64,000 nt of DNA from Branchipolynoe longqiensis (lineage: Eukaryota; Annelida; Polychaeta; Phyllodocida; Polynoidae), in NCBI GenBank assembly GCA_030323885.1, contig CM059199.1, positions 40,308,590 through 40,372,589 on the forward strand, read 5' to 3'. The notes below the pieces were generated by a model that saw only the letters and a program-made list of their open reading frames with translations, was not told the origin of the DNA and did not search any database. The position numbers and the translations under genes were made by a program. The stretch's first letter is position 1. Every line of letters starts with the position of its first letter. Of the stretch, positions 1-9,551 are shown piece after piece.

Positions 1-490
1 TCCAAGGCCTCAAAGTCCTGGCCACACCCAACTCAAACAAATCTGCACTGAAGTGTCTTAATCATGGCTGACACTCCTGAAACATTATTTCTAGTTTTTC
101 TAGTAGTTTTTTTTATTTTTTATAAATTAAACCGCATAGAAATACAATTACCAGCCAAAACCCCGAGTAATTAGAAATAATAACCTCAGACCCCTTTCTT
201 TACCCACTCAACATAAATAAATAATAATACCAACAAAACTGGGGGAAAAGCTGACGAATGCGAGGCCCCGGAGTTGGTTTAATGAAACAAAAGGTTAAGT
301 TCCGGCATTTGATTAAGCTCTTTCACCACGACTGGATCTGATTTTGGCGGGAAAATATGCTCTCCATGTTTGCGGGCTGTTAAATGTCATCTGCTTGCTG
401 TCACCAGTGAGTCGCTAACCAGTGCCTGGTGATCACAGACTATGAACTAACAAGGGTGTGACTGAGCTTTAAATGGAATGCACCACTTTT
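1..490. other. Low-copy AT-rich DNA, nothing recognised
   Basis: No open frame of note, no array and no repeat shared with the rest of the window was seen here. The stretch is moderately AT-rich with ordinary complexity. It may be intergenic or intronic, and I see no splice or promoter signal strong enough to report. Confidence 0.4.
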
Positions 491-824
491 TTAGAGCTGC
501 ACAATTCGTTGGTTTTGAGTTTCTGTCATTATCTGAGATGAAAATATTAGGTTGATCGTTATAATGTACCATACTTTAGTTTGAAGTAACTTTTATTTTA
601 AATGGATAGCTTTTGAGATATTTGAAGTGTAAACATGGACAATTAATTTGGGCAAGCTGCGGTAACACATACTATTAAATTGACTCAGTATGCCCTTCTA
701 TGTGGCGACACATGCTTAATAAGTGCATCAGTCTCTAACTTCTAAGTTAGATAAGTAGAATAAAATCTAGAAAATTTCTTTGGTTTTGAAAATGTGATGT
801 TTTCATTGGACTATGCAGCTTTAA
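491..824 (-). mobile_element. TTAA-bounded MITE (family M1), reverse copy
   Basis: This is a diverged copy of the commonest inverted-repeat element in the window. The right terminus CTATGCAGCTTTAA is intact and the left terminus (TTAGAGCTGCACAATTCG) is mutated. The interior shares the order of conserved blocks seen in copies at 54061 and 63736: a GTTTTGAGTTTCTG block, the TTTTATTTTAAATGG block and a block before the right terminus containing TCTAACTT. There is no coding capacity. It is a non-autonomous DNA element by structure; the superfamily is not determined. Confidence 0.7.
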
Positions 825-1009
825 TTGTGACACTCGCCTTCAAACGAAATTTCGTCAAATCAGACGACACTGAGTGTAGTTTTTATTACTGATCACATTT
901 CTTTCTTAGGCGGAAGCGAGAAGTGGGAAGTGGGAAGGGGTTAATTGTGGGGTTAATTGTGATCTTTCAGACAGTTCTAATGAAGAGGACGCGATGACAG
1001 GACCTTGGA

Positions 1010-1125
1010 GTGAGTGGCAGTGAGGGTGGTGGTGGGAGAGAGTAGTGATGGGTGCGTGGGAGAGGGTAGTGATGGGTGCAGTGGGAGAGGGTAGCGGAGG
1101 TGGATGAGGTCAGAGAGGTTGGAGA
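1010..1125. repeat. Short G-rich minisatellite
   Basis: Units built on GTGGGAGAGGGTAGTGATGG repeat about four times, immediately left of an inverted-repeat element. The same vocabulary (GGTGGGAGAGGGT) resumes at about 1600 on the other side, so the element at 1126-1566 probably inserted into a pre-existing G-rich array. Confidence 0.65.
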
Positions 1126-1566
1126 CGGTGTGGCGGTTTCAGCTCGTTCTGCGCATGCGCCAGAATCTAATAAACATGGCCGTAATCGATTAACACGACC
1201 CGGGCGACTCGGGTCATCCGAGTGGTCAGAATTTCAAAGAGAACACAGCGAGTGGAGTCGACAAATACACGTGCTGTGTGCAAAAAAAGAATAACTTAGA
1301 TTAATGAAATGGAACTATAGCTAAACTAGGCCATCATAAAATACTTTAAATCCTATTTTGCTGTAGTTTTATGGGTTATTAAAAAAAAAAGAAAAAATTG
1401 TCCACCCGAGCGCGGAGAAGCGTATTCGATTATTCGACCCGAGTTTGTAGGATGTGCGCATGCGCCAATAAGTGGCTCGGGTGACTCGAGTTGATGCGAA
1501 ATCCGCGCATGCGCAGAAGCAACGGGACACGGCTGAGCACGGGAACACGCTGAAACCGCCACACCG
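1126..1566. mobile_element. Inverted-repeat element with GCGCATGCGC sites
   Basis: The ends are exact 18-bp inverted repeats: CGGTGTGGCGGTTTCAGC at 1126-1143 and its complement at 1549-1566. The roughly 440-bp interior has further inverted symmetry (ACCCGGGCGACTCGGGTC near 1198 against GGCTCGGGTGACTCGAGTT near 1474). Three copies of the palindromic core GCGCATGCGC lie at 1150-1161, 1455-1466 and 1504-1515. No transposase frame is present and no clear target-site duplication is visible. It is best read as a MITE or fold-back element inserted in a G-rich minisatellite. Confidence 0.65.
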
Positions 1567-1599
1567 GTATAAGGTACGGGTGAGTGAGGCGGGAGTGGG

Positions 1600-3055
1600 T
1601 GGGATGGAGTGGGGGGGGGGGGGAGTGGGGTGAGGAGGGAGAGAATGGGGTGAGGTGCGAGGGGGTGCGGGTGGAGGACGTGGGGGAGGGAGAGTGCCGG
1701 GTGGCAGGCGGTAGGGGAGGTCGGGAGGGTGGAGAGGGTAGGGGAGATGGGAGAGTCCATGGTGGAGGAGGTGGGAGAGGGTGGGGGTGAAGGGAGGTGA
1801 GGAAGGTGAGTATGGTGGGAGAGGATAGGGTGGAGGATAATGAGGGTGGGTGAGGTGGTAGAGTATTGGGAAAGTGTGAGAGGTGAGAGAGGGTGTGAGA
1901 GGTGAGAGAGGGTATCAGGGTTGAGGGAGTGTGAGAGGTGAGGGAGTGTGAGAGGTGAGAGGGTGTGAGAGGTGAGAGTTCTGAGAGGGTGTGAGAGGTG
2001 AGAGGGTGTGAGAGGTGACAGGGTGTGAGAGGTGAGAGGGTCTGAGAGGTGACAGGGTGTGAGAGTGTGTGAGAGGTGAGAGAGGGTGGGAGGGGTGAGA
2101 GAGGGTGTGAGAGGAGAGAGGGTGTGAGAGGGTGTGAGAGGTGAGGGGGTGTGAGAGGTGAGAGGGTGTGAGAGGTGAGAAGGTGTGTGAGAGGTGAGAG
2201 GGTGTGAGAGGTGAGAGGGTGTGAGAGGTGAGTGTGTGAGAGGTGAGAGGGTGTGAGAGGGTGTGAGAGGCGAGAGGGTGTGAGAGGTGAGAGGTTGTGA
2301 GAGGCGAGAGGGTGTGAGAGGTGAGAGACGGTGTGAGAGGTGAGAGAAGGTGGGAGAGGTGACAGAAGGTGGGAGAGGGTGTGGGAGGTGAGAGAGGTGC
2401 GAGAGGGTGTGAGAGGTGAGAGGGTGTGAGAGTGTGAGAGGGTGTGAGAGGTGACAGGGTGTGAGAGGTGAGTGGTGGGAGAGGTGAGAGGGAGTGAGAG
2501 GCGAGAGGGTATGAGAGGTGAGAGGGTGTGAGAGGTGAGATGGTCTGAGATGTGAGAGAGGGAGGGAGAGGTGAGAGAGGGTGGGAGAGGTGAGAGAAGG
2601 TGGGAGAGGTGAGAGAAGGTGGGAGAGGGTGTGGGAGGTGAGATAGGTGCGAGAGGGTGTGAGAGCTGAGAGGGTGTGAGAGTGTGAGAGGGTGTGAGAG
2701 GTGAGAGGGTGTGAGAGGTGAGAGGGTGTGAGAGGTGAGAGGGTGTGAGAGGTGTGAGAGGGTGGGAGTGGTGATATAGGGTGGGAGAGGTGAGAGGTCT
2801 GAGAGGGTGTGAGAGGCGAGAGGGTGTGAGAGGTTAGAGGGTGTGAGAGGTTAGAGGGTGTGAGAGTTTAGAGGGTGTGAGAGGTGAGAGTGTGTTAGAG
2901 GTGAGAGAGGGTGGGAGAGATGAGAGAAGGTGTGAGAGGTGAGAGAAGGTGGGAGTGATGAGAGAAGGTGGGAGAGGGTGTGGGAGGTGAGAGAGGGTGT
3001 GAGAGGTGCGAGAGGGTGTGAGAGATGAGAGGGTGTGAGAGGTGAGAGAGGGTGG
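1600..3055. repeat. GA/GT minisatellite (GTGAGAGGTGAGAGGGT)
   Basis: A long array whose core from about 1860 is a roughly 17-bp unit GTGAGAGGTGAGAGGGT, with frequent one- or two-unit variants (TGAGAGTGTGAGAGGG, GGTGGGAGAGG). The left part (1600-1860) is a less regular G-rich run with GGTGGGAG units. Short open frames across it are produced by the stop-poor repeat and are not genes. Extreme purine bias on the + strand makes triplex or G-rich secondary structure plausible (inference). Confidence 0.9.
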
Positions 3056-3231
3056 GGTGGGGGAGGTGGCTCGATGTGGGAGGAGTTAGGGGAGGTAGAG
3101 TGGGTGGAGGAGAATGGATGGGTGATGCGGGTGGTTGTGGCTTTAGTTTAATTTTATGTTAAGATCAAAGTGACTAGGCTGCTTTTCGGAAGCTGCATAC
3201 AAAAACAGTACTAAACTACTAGCAGTCTTCA

Positions 3232-3305
3232 CAGAACAACTCCGCACCCAAATCAATGTTCTTCTAACTTAGCAGGTGTCATCGGAGTGACACTGACAGT
3301 CAAAT
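3232..3305. repeat. Dispersed repeat fragment shared with 45360-45425
   Basis: The segment contains ACAACTCCGCA, then CAATGTT, then TAGCAGGTGTCATC. The same ordered blocks occur at 45360-45425 (ACAACTCTGCATTA, CCAATGTTG, TAGCAGGTGTCCTGTCATC). Identity is partial, so this is an old copy of an unidentified dispersed repeat. Confidence 0.4.
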
Positions 3306-3454
3306 GCCACAAAAACATTAAAACACTTCGCTCGTGCCCCACTCATTAACACTTATTCCAGTTTGGTGTCCCTATGTTTTGCTGCTTTGCTTGTAAACTG
3401 TTTGTAAACTGGTTGTAAACAAAGCCTAGACAAAGGCAATGTCGAGCATTTCCG

Positions 3455-3724
3455 TGTGCAAATCGAAATTAGGTTTGTATGATTTAACTTCAAATATTTC
3501 CAAACTTAAGCGTTTAAAATAAAAGGTAATTGTGCATGTTATTCGTAACATAGGTAATTTCGGGCGGAGGTGCGGGTACCTCACCGTCCAGCTAACTTGA
3601 GCATCATTGGCGCCATCTGCTAACAACCCGCGTTAAAGTAACCTAGAATATAATGTTGAAACTAATATATTTATCTAAAGAAATTCTGGTAGAAACTCAA
3701 ACCCATCGGAGTGTGCACCTTTAA
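3455..3724 (+). mobile_element. Degenerate M1 MITE fragment
   Basis: The right half carries M1 hallmarks: GAAACTCAAACCCATCGG and a terminal TTTAATT, after a block like ACTTCAAATATTTCC and TTTAAAATAAAAGG. About 90 bp of unrelated sequence (near 3555-3640, with GGCGCCATCTGC) interrupts it. The left terminus is not recognisable. This is an old, broken, non-coding copy. Confidence 0.45.
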
Positions 3725-3962
3725 TTATTATGATGCTGCCACTTGGTAATTACATGTTTTACTAGGTACCAAATTAGTGAGAAGTGATTGGTGGTTAGTT
3801 ATCAGATACCCGGGCTGTATATTACTGCTATACCAGTATATCTGGATGGCTTCCTGTGTAGGTGTAGATCATAGGTTCAAACCGCAGCCAGGTCACACCA
3901 ATGACTTTACAAAAATTAATGGTCGCTATCTAACCTGGTGCTCGGCATTACTAGGAGAGGGT

Positions 3963-4304
3963 TTGTTTGTTTGTTGTTTTACGTCCTAGCAACATCTAAG
4001 TTCATATCAGGACGGGTACCCACTTGTGACAGTGCGCACTCATGGCAACTTTATAGTGCTGCCCCACTGGAAGACCAGACCATCAGCACCATGACCTGAT
4101 ATCCCCTTCAGTCACATTATCCTGACACTGAGCCAGCCAGTCCTTGCCCTATCCTAATAATGCCGAGCACCATGCTAGGAAGCAACAAGTATCAATTTTT
4201 AAGTCATTGGTTTGACTCGACAAGGGTTCGAACCCATGACCCCACGATCTAGCAACACGGGAGACGGACGCTCTAACTCATTCAGCCATTCCCTCTGGTC
4301 TCTA
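3963..4304 (-). mobile_element. SINE-1, B-type tail, near full length
   Basis: Read on the minus strand this is a tRNA-headed SINE. The head, at the right (about 4225-4304), contains the B-box-like GGTTCGAACCC region and an A-box-like TGGCTGAATGAG. It is followed by the SINE-1 body (CCAATGACTT, GGATAGGGCAAGG, GATAATGTGACTG, CAGTGGGGCAGCACTATAAAG, GTGCGCACTGTCACAAG) and ends in AGGACGTAAAACAACAAACAAAC. Antisense open frames here are repeat translation. Confidence 0.85.
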
Positions 4305-4325
4305 GAATAGGGCAATAAGTACTTT

Positions 4326-4491
4326 GTTTAGTATCATGATAATGTGACTGAGTAGGACTTTAGGTCATGGTGCCAATGGCCCTGTCTACCAGTGGGGCAG
4401 CATTTATAAAGTCGGCATAAGTGTACACTGTCATAAGTCACCCATCCTGATATGACCTTAGATGTTGATAGGATATAGAACTTCAACAAAT
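4326..4491 (+). mobile_element. SINE-1 3' fragment
   Basis: 5'-truncated SINE-1 beginning near GATAATGTGACTGAGT and running through GTGGGGCAGCA and CCTGATATGACCTTAGATGT to a degraded tail (ACTTCAACAAATAAAC). It lies just right of a reverse copy, so the two form a closely spaced inverted arrangement with heads inward. Confidence 0.7.
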
Positions 4492-4508
4492 AAACTATAC
4501 CGACATAG

Positions 4509-4840
4509 TTGGTTGGTTGTTGGAGACTTATGTCCTGGCAACATTTAATGTCATATCAGGACGGGTACCGATTTGTGCCAGTGCGCACTCATGGCGATTT
4601 TATAGTGCTGCCCCACTGGGAAATGAGGCCTCCAGCAACATGACCCAATATCACACTAAATCACATTATCCTGACAGTGAGCTAACCCGTCCTAGACCTA
4701 TCCTAATAATGCCGAGCGTCAGGCTAGGAAATGACAAGTACCAATTTGAAAGTCATTGGTTTGACTTGACCGGTACCCCGAACTCCCGACCTTCCGAACG
4801 CGAGGCCCGCGCTCTGCCGATTAGGCCACCACGCCCGGTG
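4509..4840 (-). mobile_element. SINE-1, A-type tail, near full length
   Basis: Minus-strand SINE-1 with the tail complement GGTTGGTTGTTGGAG at its left end and the tRNA-like head at the right (GAGGCCCGCGCTCTGCCGATTAGGCCACC, an inverted A-box region). The 126-codon open frame across it is an antisense reading of the SINE; similar peptides recur at every reverse copy in the window. Confidence 0.85.
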
Positions 4841-5030
4841 AATACCGACATAAGACAGATGGGTAGAGTTGCAGCTGACAGGCTTAGTGAGTACTAACGC
4901 CATGACATAGCAGCAGGTATGGCCCGATAAGACAGTCTGTTGGCATAGTACACCACACAGCTCTGTCTAGTTAGCCTGAACAACTCCCCCCCCCCCCTTC
5001 CCCGCCCCCACAAAGAACAACAACAGCTAA

Positions 5031-5116
5031 AGTCATGTTACAGGATATATTATCCGACTCAGTAGCATTATCCTGGCAGTGAGTCAACCAGTCCTTGCCC
5101 TTTCCTAATGTGTTAG
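5031..5116 (-). mobile_element. SINE-1 internal fragment
   Basis: Contains the SINE-1 body blocks CATTATCCTGGCAGTGAG and CCAGTCCTTGCCCTTTCCTAAT in antisense order, and nothing of head or tail. It is flanked by poly-C runs at about 4986 and 5136. Confidence 0.55.
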
Positions 5117-5334
5117 GCCGTGTGCGGCCGGTGCCCCCCCCCCCCCCTCCCCCATGTCTGTGGAGTCAGCGCAATGCGGAACGATGATGACAAACAGAAA
5201 CGTATGCTTCCACGATTTATTCCTGATCTCGTTCCACCGCAGTTACCCGCCCCCTCACCAACCAGGGCCACCTTCATGGTGTGTCTCGGAAACGTCTCGG
5301 AGACGTCTCAGCGATGCTTTTTGGCTTATTTCCC

Positions 5335-5571
5335 TTCAGGGTACATCTCAGAGACGTCTCGGAGACGCCTCCTATTTCAGACAGGTTATGAAAAGCGCCT
5401 CGAAAATGGCCGCCGTATTCATTGGTTTCAGCCAATCACAGTGCACCTTTTCCATTGCAAATGGCCACCGCCTATGGGGGCGGCCATTTTCGAGGCGACA
5501 AACTGCTTATGCAGTTCAGACTAGCATGATGTCAGGGGCGTCGCGGAGACGTCTCGGAGACAGACCCTGAA
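5335..5571. mobile_element. 237-bp fold-back MITE with GTCTCGGAGAC motifs
   Basis: The ends are imperfect inverted repeats of about 37 bp starting TTCAGGGT (left) and ending ACCCTGAA (right), each carrying the near-palindrome GAGACGTCTC. An inner inverted pair (5395-5414 against 5479-5497, GCCTCGAAAATGGCCGCC) surrounds a CCAAT-containing loop. Extra GTCTCGG copies at 5283-5312 suggest partial duplication of the left end. There is no coding capacity. Confidence 0.65.
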
Positions 5572-5574
5572 TGC

Positions 5575-5843
5575 GGCCCAGGTCACAGGTAACTTCTCAA
5601 GTTGGTGGAGGGGGGTGCGAGGGGGAGGGGGGGGGGGGGGGGGGGGAGTCCCTGGCCAGATGCAGTAGGAAGAGGGGGGGGGGGGAGGGGTATGTGATTT
5701 GTGTTATAAGTTGCCAGATTACCGCCCCTCCCCCCCCCCCCTGCTGTCACTCAAATAGACACTGTTGAAGTGCTTGTTGTTTGTGTTTTTGTTTTCTGGT
5801 CACTAGTTGCCCATCCCATCTGAGCTCTTGTGTTGTATTGTAC
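5575..5843. other. Poly-G/poly-C low-complexity spacer
   Basis: Interrupted G homopolymers (about 5600-5690) are followed by a C-run near 5727-5740 and then ordinary AT-rich sequence. No feature is recognised. The homopolymers may be variable in length or partly assembly artefacts. Confidence 0.45.
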
Positions 5844-5977
5844 TTAATGCTGCATAGTCCGATAAAAAAATCAACATTTAAAAAACTAAATAACTATCTA
5901 GATTCGATTCTATATATCTAACTTAGATACTGATGCACTTATTTAGCATTTGTTGCCATATAGAAGGTAATTGACTC

Positions 5978-7050
5978 TATTCACGCCGTGGCCATGTTGA
6001 AACCAGACCGAGGCCACATACGCATCTGTGAGGTGCCGCTGTATGAAAAGTGATGGAAATACTTTTCGTTGATCATAACCACTCGAAATCACTCAAATTT
6101 GAGGGTATTCATTTTTTAAACTACCATATCCATCTTTCCATAGCTGATTTCTATCTATTGGTCAATTTTCACGAAGATTGGGTAACCCTTGCATGGTGAT
6201 CTTACCATTCTTTAACTACAATTTAACTGTCAACTTCAAGTCTGCATAGTTATGGTGGTATCATGTACCATGCAGCACTGTCAGCATAGTTATCTGTGTA
6301 ACACAGTTAGGCAGATATCTGTGTAACACAGTAGAGACCAGACGGGATGGCCGAATGAGTTAGAGCGTCCGTCTCCCGTGCTGGTAGATCGTGGGGTCGT
6401 GGGTTCGAGTCCCGGTCGAGTCAAACCAATGACTTTAAAATTGATACTTGTTGCTTCCTAGCCAGGCGCTCGGCATTATTAGGATAGGGCAAGGACTGGT
6501 CTGCTCAGTGTCAGGATAATGTGACTGAGTGGGATACCAGCTCATGGTGCCGGCGGCCTGGTTTCCCAGTGGGACAGCACTATAAAGTCGCCATGAGTGC
6601 ACACTGTCACAAGTTGGTACCCGTCCTGATATGACCTTAGATGTTGCTAGGACGTAAAACAACAAACAAATGTGTAACACAGTTAAACAACTAGTCTTAG
6701 TAATTACAAATTAATAAAAGCTTTAAAGGATTGTAAAATATATATATATTAAGAAAGTTATGCAATCTTGAATTTAAGAAAAGATTGGCAACCAGGGTGA
6801 GCGACTTTGTTGATATCGCCTACTGAAATGCATCTGATCATCACTCAATCTTCATAAAAATTGACCAATAGATAGAAAAAAGGTATGTAAAAATGAATAT
6901 GATAGTTTCAAAAGTTAATATGTTCAAATTTGATTCCTTTAATTTCTGTATCAGTTCATACACATGAACACACAACAGTGTCTTATGGCTATTTCCAATA
7001 CCCGACGGGTACTCAGCCTCGTTCTTATGCCGAATTAGGTCACGTGTGAA
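5978..7050. mobile_element. Long-TIR fold-back element inside the M1 MITE
   Basis: The sequence between the two MITE halves begins CTATTCAC and ends GTGAATAG. It carries further inverted similarity well inside: 6148-6180 (CTATCTATTGGTCAATTTT) against 6847-6880 (AAAATTGACCAATAGATAG), and AAATTTGAGGG against AAATTTGATTCC farther out and diverged. Terminal repeats of around 200 bp with no reading frame suggest a non-autonomous long-TIR element, possibly Mutator-like (inference). Target duplication is not clean. Confidence 0.6.
6336..6670 (+). mobile_element. SINE-1, B-type, best-preserved promoter
   Basis: Plus-strand, essentially complete SINE-1. It has an A-box-like TGGCCGAATGAGTTAG at about 6349, a B box GGTTCGAGTCC at about 6403, then CAAACCAATGACTTT, the body blocks, and the tail AGGACGTAAAACAACAAACAAA. 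It sits in the middle of the long-TIR element, so it is the youngest layer of the nest. Being SINE, it would use a LINE reverse transcriptase not seen here. Confidence 0.88.
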
Positions 7051-7401
7051 TAGTGTGAATACTGAGGGACTTTAATAGAACCTCTTACCGCAGAAGCCTA
7101 TGGTGTCAGAGTTTTGCCGTACTTGCCAAAATTAATTTGACATGTTTGCACTTCAAATACCTTAATATTTAGCTTCTTAAAATAAAATTTACTTCAAACT
7201 AAGGTAAGGTGTATTGTACCAATTAATTCAAATTCTTTTTCTCATAAAAATACAGAAACTCAAAACCATCAGACTATGCAGCTTTAAGTATGTTCCGACC
7301 AGAGGCCTAACTTCCATATACGCAGGTATGCAGCTGCATACCACCTGAGATTACACAAAAAAATAATATTAAAAAAATATATATATATATGTATCGTTTA
7401 A

Positions 7402-8088
7402 GGAGCTGTCACATTCCGACGCATCTCGCAAGCGCGTGGCCAACGCGTAAAATCACTTTATTATTTCGAGTTGCGTCAAACCTTTTGGCGCGGGGGCCAA
7501 AGGTGGACGTATACATACCATATCCATAGTGTATGGCCAATGTATGGCCAACGTACGGCTAACCTGCCTCCTGGTGAAAAACGCTCGAATTACCCTCACG
7601 GTACGTTTCCAGAATGCCGGTGAATGTTATATATGTTATTCGATCACCAGAACTACGCCTCATATATTACATACGTCAAGACACGGTGGAGAAACAAAAA
7701 ACATACGTTAGATGTACGTTAGATGTACGTTATCCATATGTTGTCAGTCAGCGGACTGTATGTCTCCACTGCCTTTAACATAGGTCAATGTAGTGCAATG
7801 TAGTGAACAACGTAGTCTCACGTACGTCTAATGTATATCGACGTACAACTAAAGTATACATAATGTACGGCCGACGTAACACCCATACGTTGTCATACAT
7901 TGAAAGTGTTGTGCATGCACAAAACTTTAGCGACCCCCTCACAAGCATCGACATACATCGACATACATCGACATACATCGACGTACGCATAATGAAGGCG
8001 CAACGCATTACAACGTATCCCGACATAGCAGCAAAAAATCACTTACTTCAGCATACGTTTGTGTGTTGCGTCGTAATGTGACAGCCCC
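7402..8088. mobile_element. 687-bp TIR element flanked by TTTAA
   Basis: Terminal inverted repeats GGAGCTGTCACATTCCGACGC and the complement of GGGGCTGTCACATTACGACGC bound the element. Both sides are flanked by TTTAA (7398-7401 with the preceding T, and 8089-8093), compatible with a 4-5 bp target duplication. The interior is rich in ACGTA/CATCG words and includes a small array of ACATACATCG at about 7948-7983. Short frames on both strands are not credible genes. It is a non-autonomous DNA transposon by structure. Confidence 0.75.
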
Positions 8089-8375
8089 TTTAACTGCATT
8101 TTATTCGGTCACATGTCATTCCAATAGCGTTTTATTCCATATTCCATGGCCGAAACCAAAAGGTATCACAAGATGCCTGGTGCCTGGCATTGTTAGTGTA
8201 TTAATCCTGTCATGAGCCCCACCACCACAATATATACTAAGAAACCTGTCGGGTCGCTGAACATCCCGAAGCACCAGCATCAATCGAAACGTAGGCCTAC
8301 ATCTTTCCTCATCACTCATCACATTCTTCTTTCATAGTTCATTCATCATTAAAATAATTTGTGTAAATGGATATA

Positions 8376-8726
8376 TAGCCTTGTTTACACGGGTGAGTTA
8401 AGTCGCTTCATATAAATCGCCTTGCCTAGTTCGCCTCACATTCGCCGTGTAAACGTGCCACTGAAGCGGATTAGGGCTGATTCGCTTTATATGATTCACT
8501 TTATGTAAACCACCTCGCGAGGTGGTAATAATGAATCGATTCAGCTGGTTCCCAGGCGGCGATAGTGTAAAATAGCAGTGCTCGCCGGCTACATGCTCAC
8601 CACTAAGGCTGCTGGTTCCCGGCGCTGACACACTTCCAAACTTGGTCCGTGTAAACGTGCCACTACATCGCTTCATATAAATCGATTTGCCTAATTCGCT
8701 TCACAATTGCCCGTTTAAACACGGCT
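8376..8726. mobile_element. 351-bp palindromic MITE (TAGCC..GTTTACACGGG)
   Basis: Left end TAGCCTTGTTTACACGGG and right end CCCGTTTAAACACGGCTA are inverted repeats. Inside, a direct repeat is present (CGTGTAAACGTGCCACT at about 8445 and 8648, each beside TCGCTTCATATAAATCG), and the centre has CCACCTCGCGAGGTGG, a perfect 16-bp palindrome. It shares design and some interior words with 36308-36917. Confidence 0.7.
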
Positions 8727-8734
8727 AAAGACTC

Positions 8735-9028
8735 TTAATGATATGGCCAGTAGACCACAATGATATGACCAGTAGAGCGCAGGGAAGGTCGGGAGTTCGA
8801 TTCCGGGCCGAGTCAAATCAACTCGGCATTCAGAGGATTGGGCATGAAACTGGAAAACTCAGTGTAAGGATAATGTAACTGAGTGGGATATCGGGTCATG
8901 GTGCTGATGACCTGATTTCCCAGTGGGGCAGCACTATAAAGTCACCATGAGTGTGCACTGTCACAACTCGTTCTGATATGATCTTAGATTTTGCTAGGAT
9001 GCAAAACTCCAACAACCAACCAACCAGT
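8735..9028 (+). mobile_element. SINE-1, A-type, degraded head
   Basis: The plus-strand B-box region GGAGTTCGATTCC is present but the A-box region is rearranged (two imperfect ATATGGCCAGTAGA/ATATGACCAGTAGA repeats). The body is missing part of its middle. It ends CTAGGATGCAAAACTCCAACAACCAACCAACC. Confidence 0.75.
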
Positions 9029-9403
9029 GCCTCGGCACTGACAAATGTATTATTCTGAAGAATACAAATTTACCCCCAAACAAAAAGACACACAGCTTCA
9101 GTGGATCTTCGGTATATTTTGCACGCTTACTTGTTTTGATATGAGTGGTAGAAAAAGAATGACGAGGAATTAGCGGGTTAGCTAGGTGGGGGTCAAGGGT
9201 CAAAGGGAGGTGGGGTCGCCTGGCTCAGCAACAAAGTAAGTTCAGTCGTGATAGTGCCATTGAACTACATATTGTTTTTAACGACAAGAGCTTGAAATAA
9301 CTGTAACAACAAGCAACGCTTCACTTCAAAGAGAACCTCTCTGTATGTCATCTCAAAGTTAAAACCATGCCAGTTGCCTTGTATCCATTTACTAATAATA
9401 ATA

Positions 9404-9483
9404 GCAATACTAATACGTTGTTATCTTTATCTTCGTCGGAAGATAAAGATAAAGATAGCGTATTACTATTAGTATTGCTATTC
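9404..9483. repeat. Near-perfect hairpin
   Basis: An inverted repeat in otherwise unremarkable DNA. AATAGCAATACTAATACG at the left and its complement TATTAGTATTGCTATT at the right bracket ATCTTTATCTT and AAGATAAAGATAAAGAT. The loop is only a few bases (CGTCGG). Predicted stem length exceeds 30 bp with small mismatches. Confidence 0.75.
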
Positions 9484-9551
9484 AATTGTTCATGCAAAAC
9501 AAATAATTTCGTCAGTACACCTTGAGAGAAAATGATGCAGAGATAGTAAGT

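Larger units (their letters stand above)
5844..7287 (+). mobile_element. M1 MITE split by a large insertion
   Basis: The left half of an M1 MITE (TTAATGCTGCATAGTCCGAT at 5844 to about 5977) and its right half (about 7050 to GACTATGCAGCTTTAA at 7287) match the intact copies at 22545 and 24630 when joined. The break falls at the GAATACTGAG region of the element. The intervening 1.07 kb is a separate inverted-repeat element which itself contains a SINE. Left and right halves both retain TTAA at the outer ends. Confidence 0.75.
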
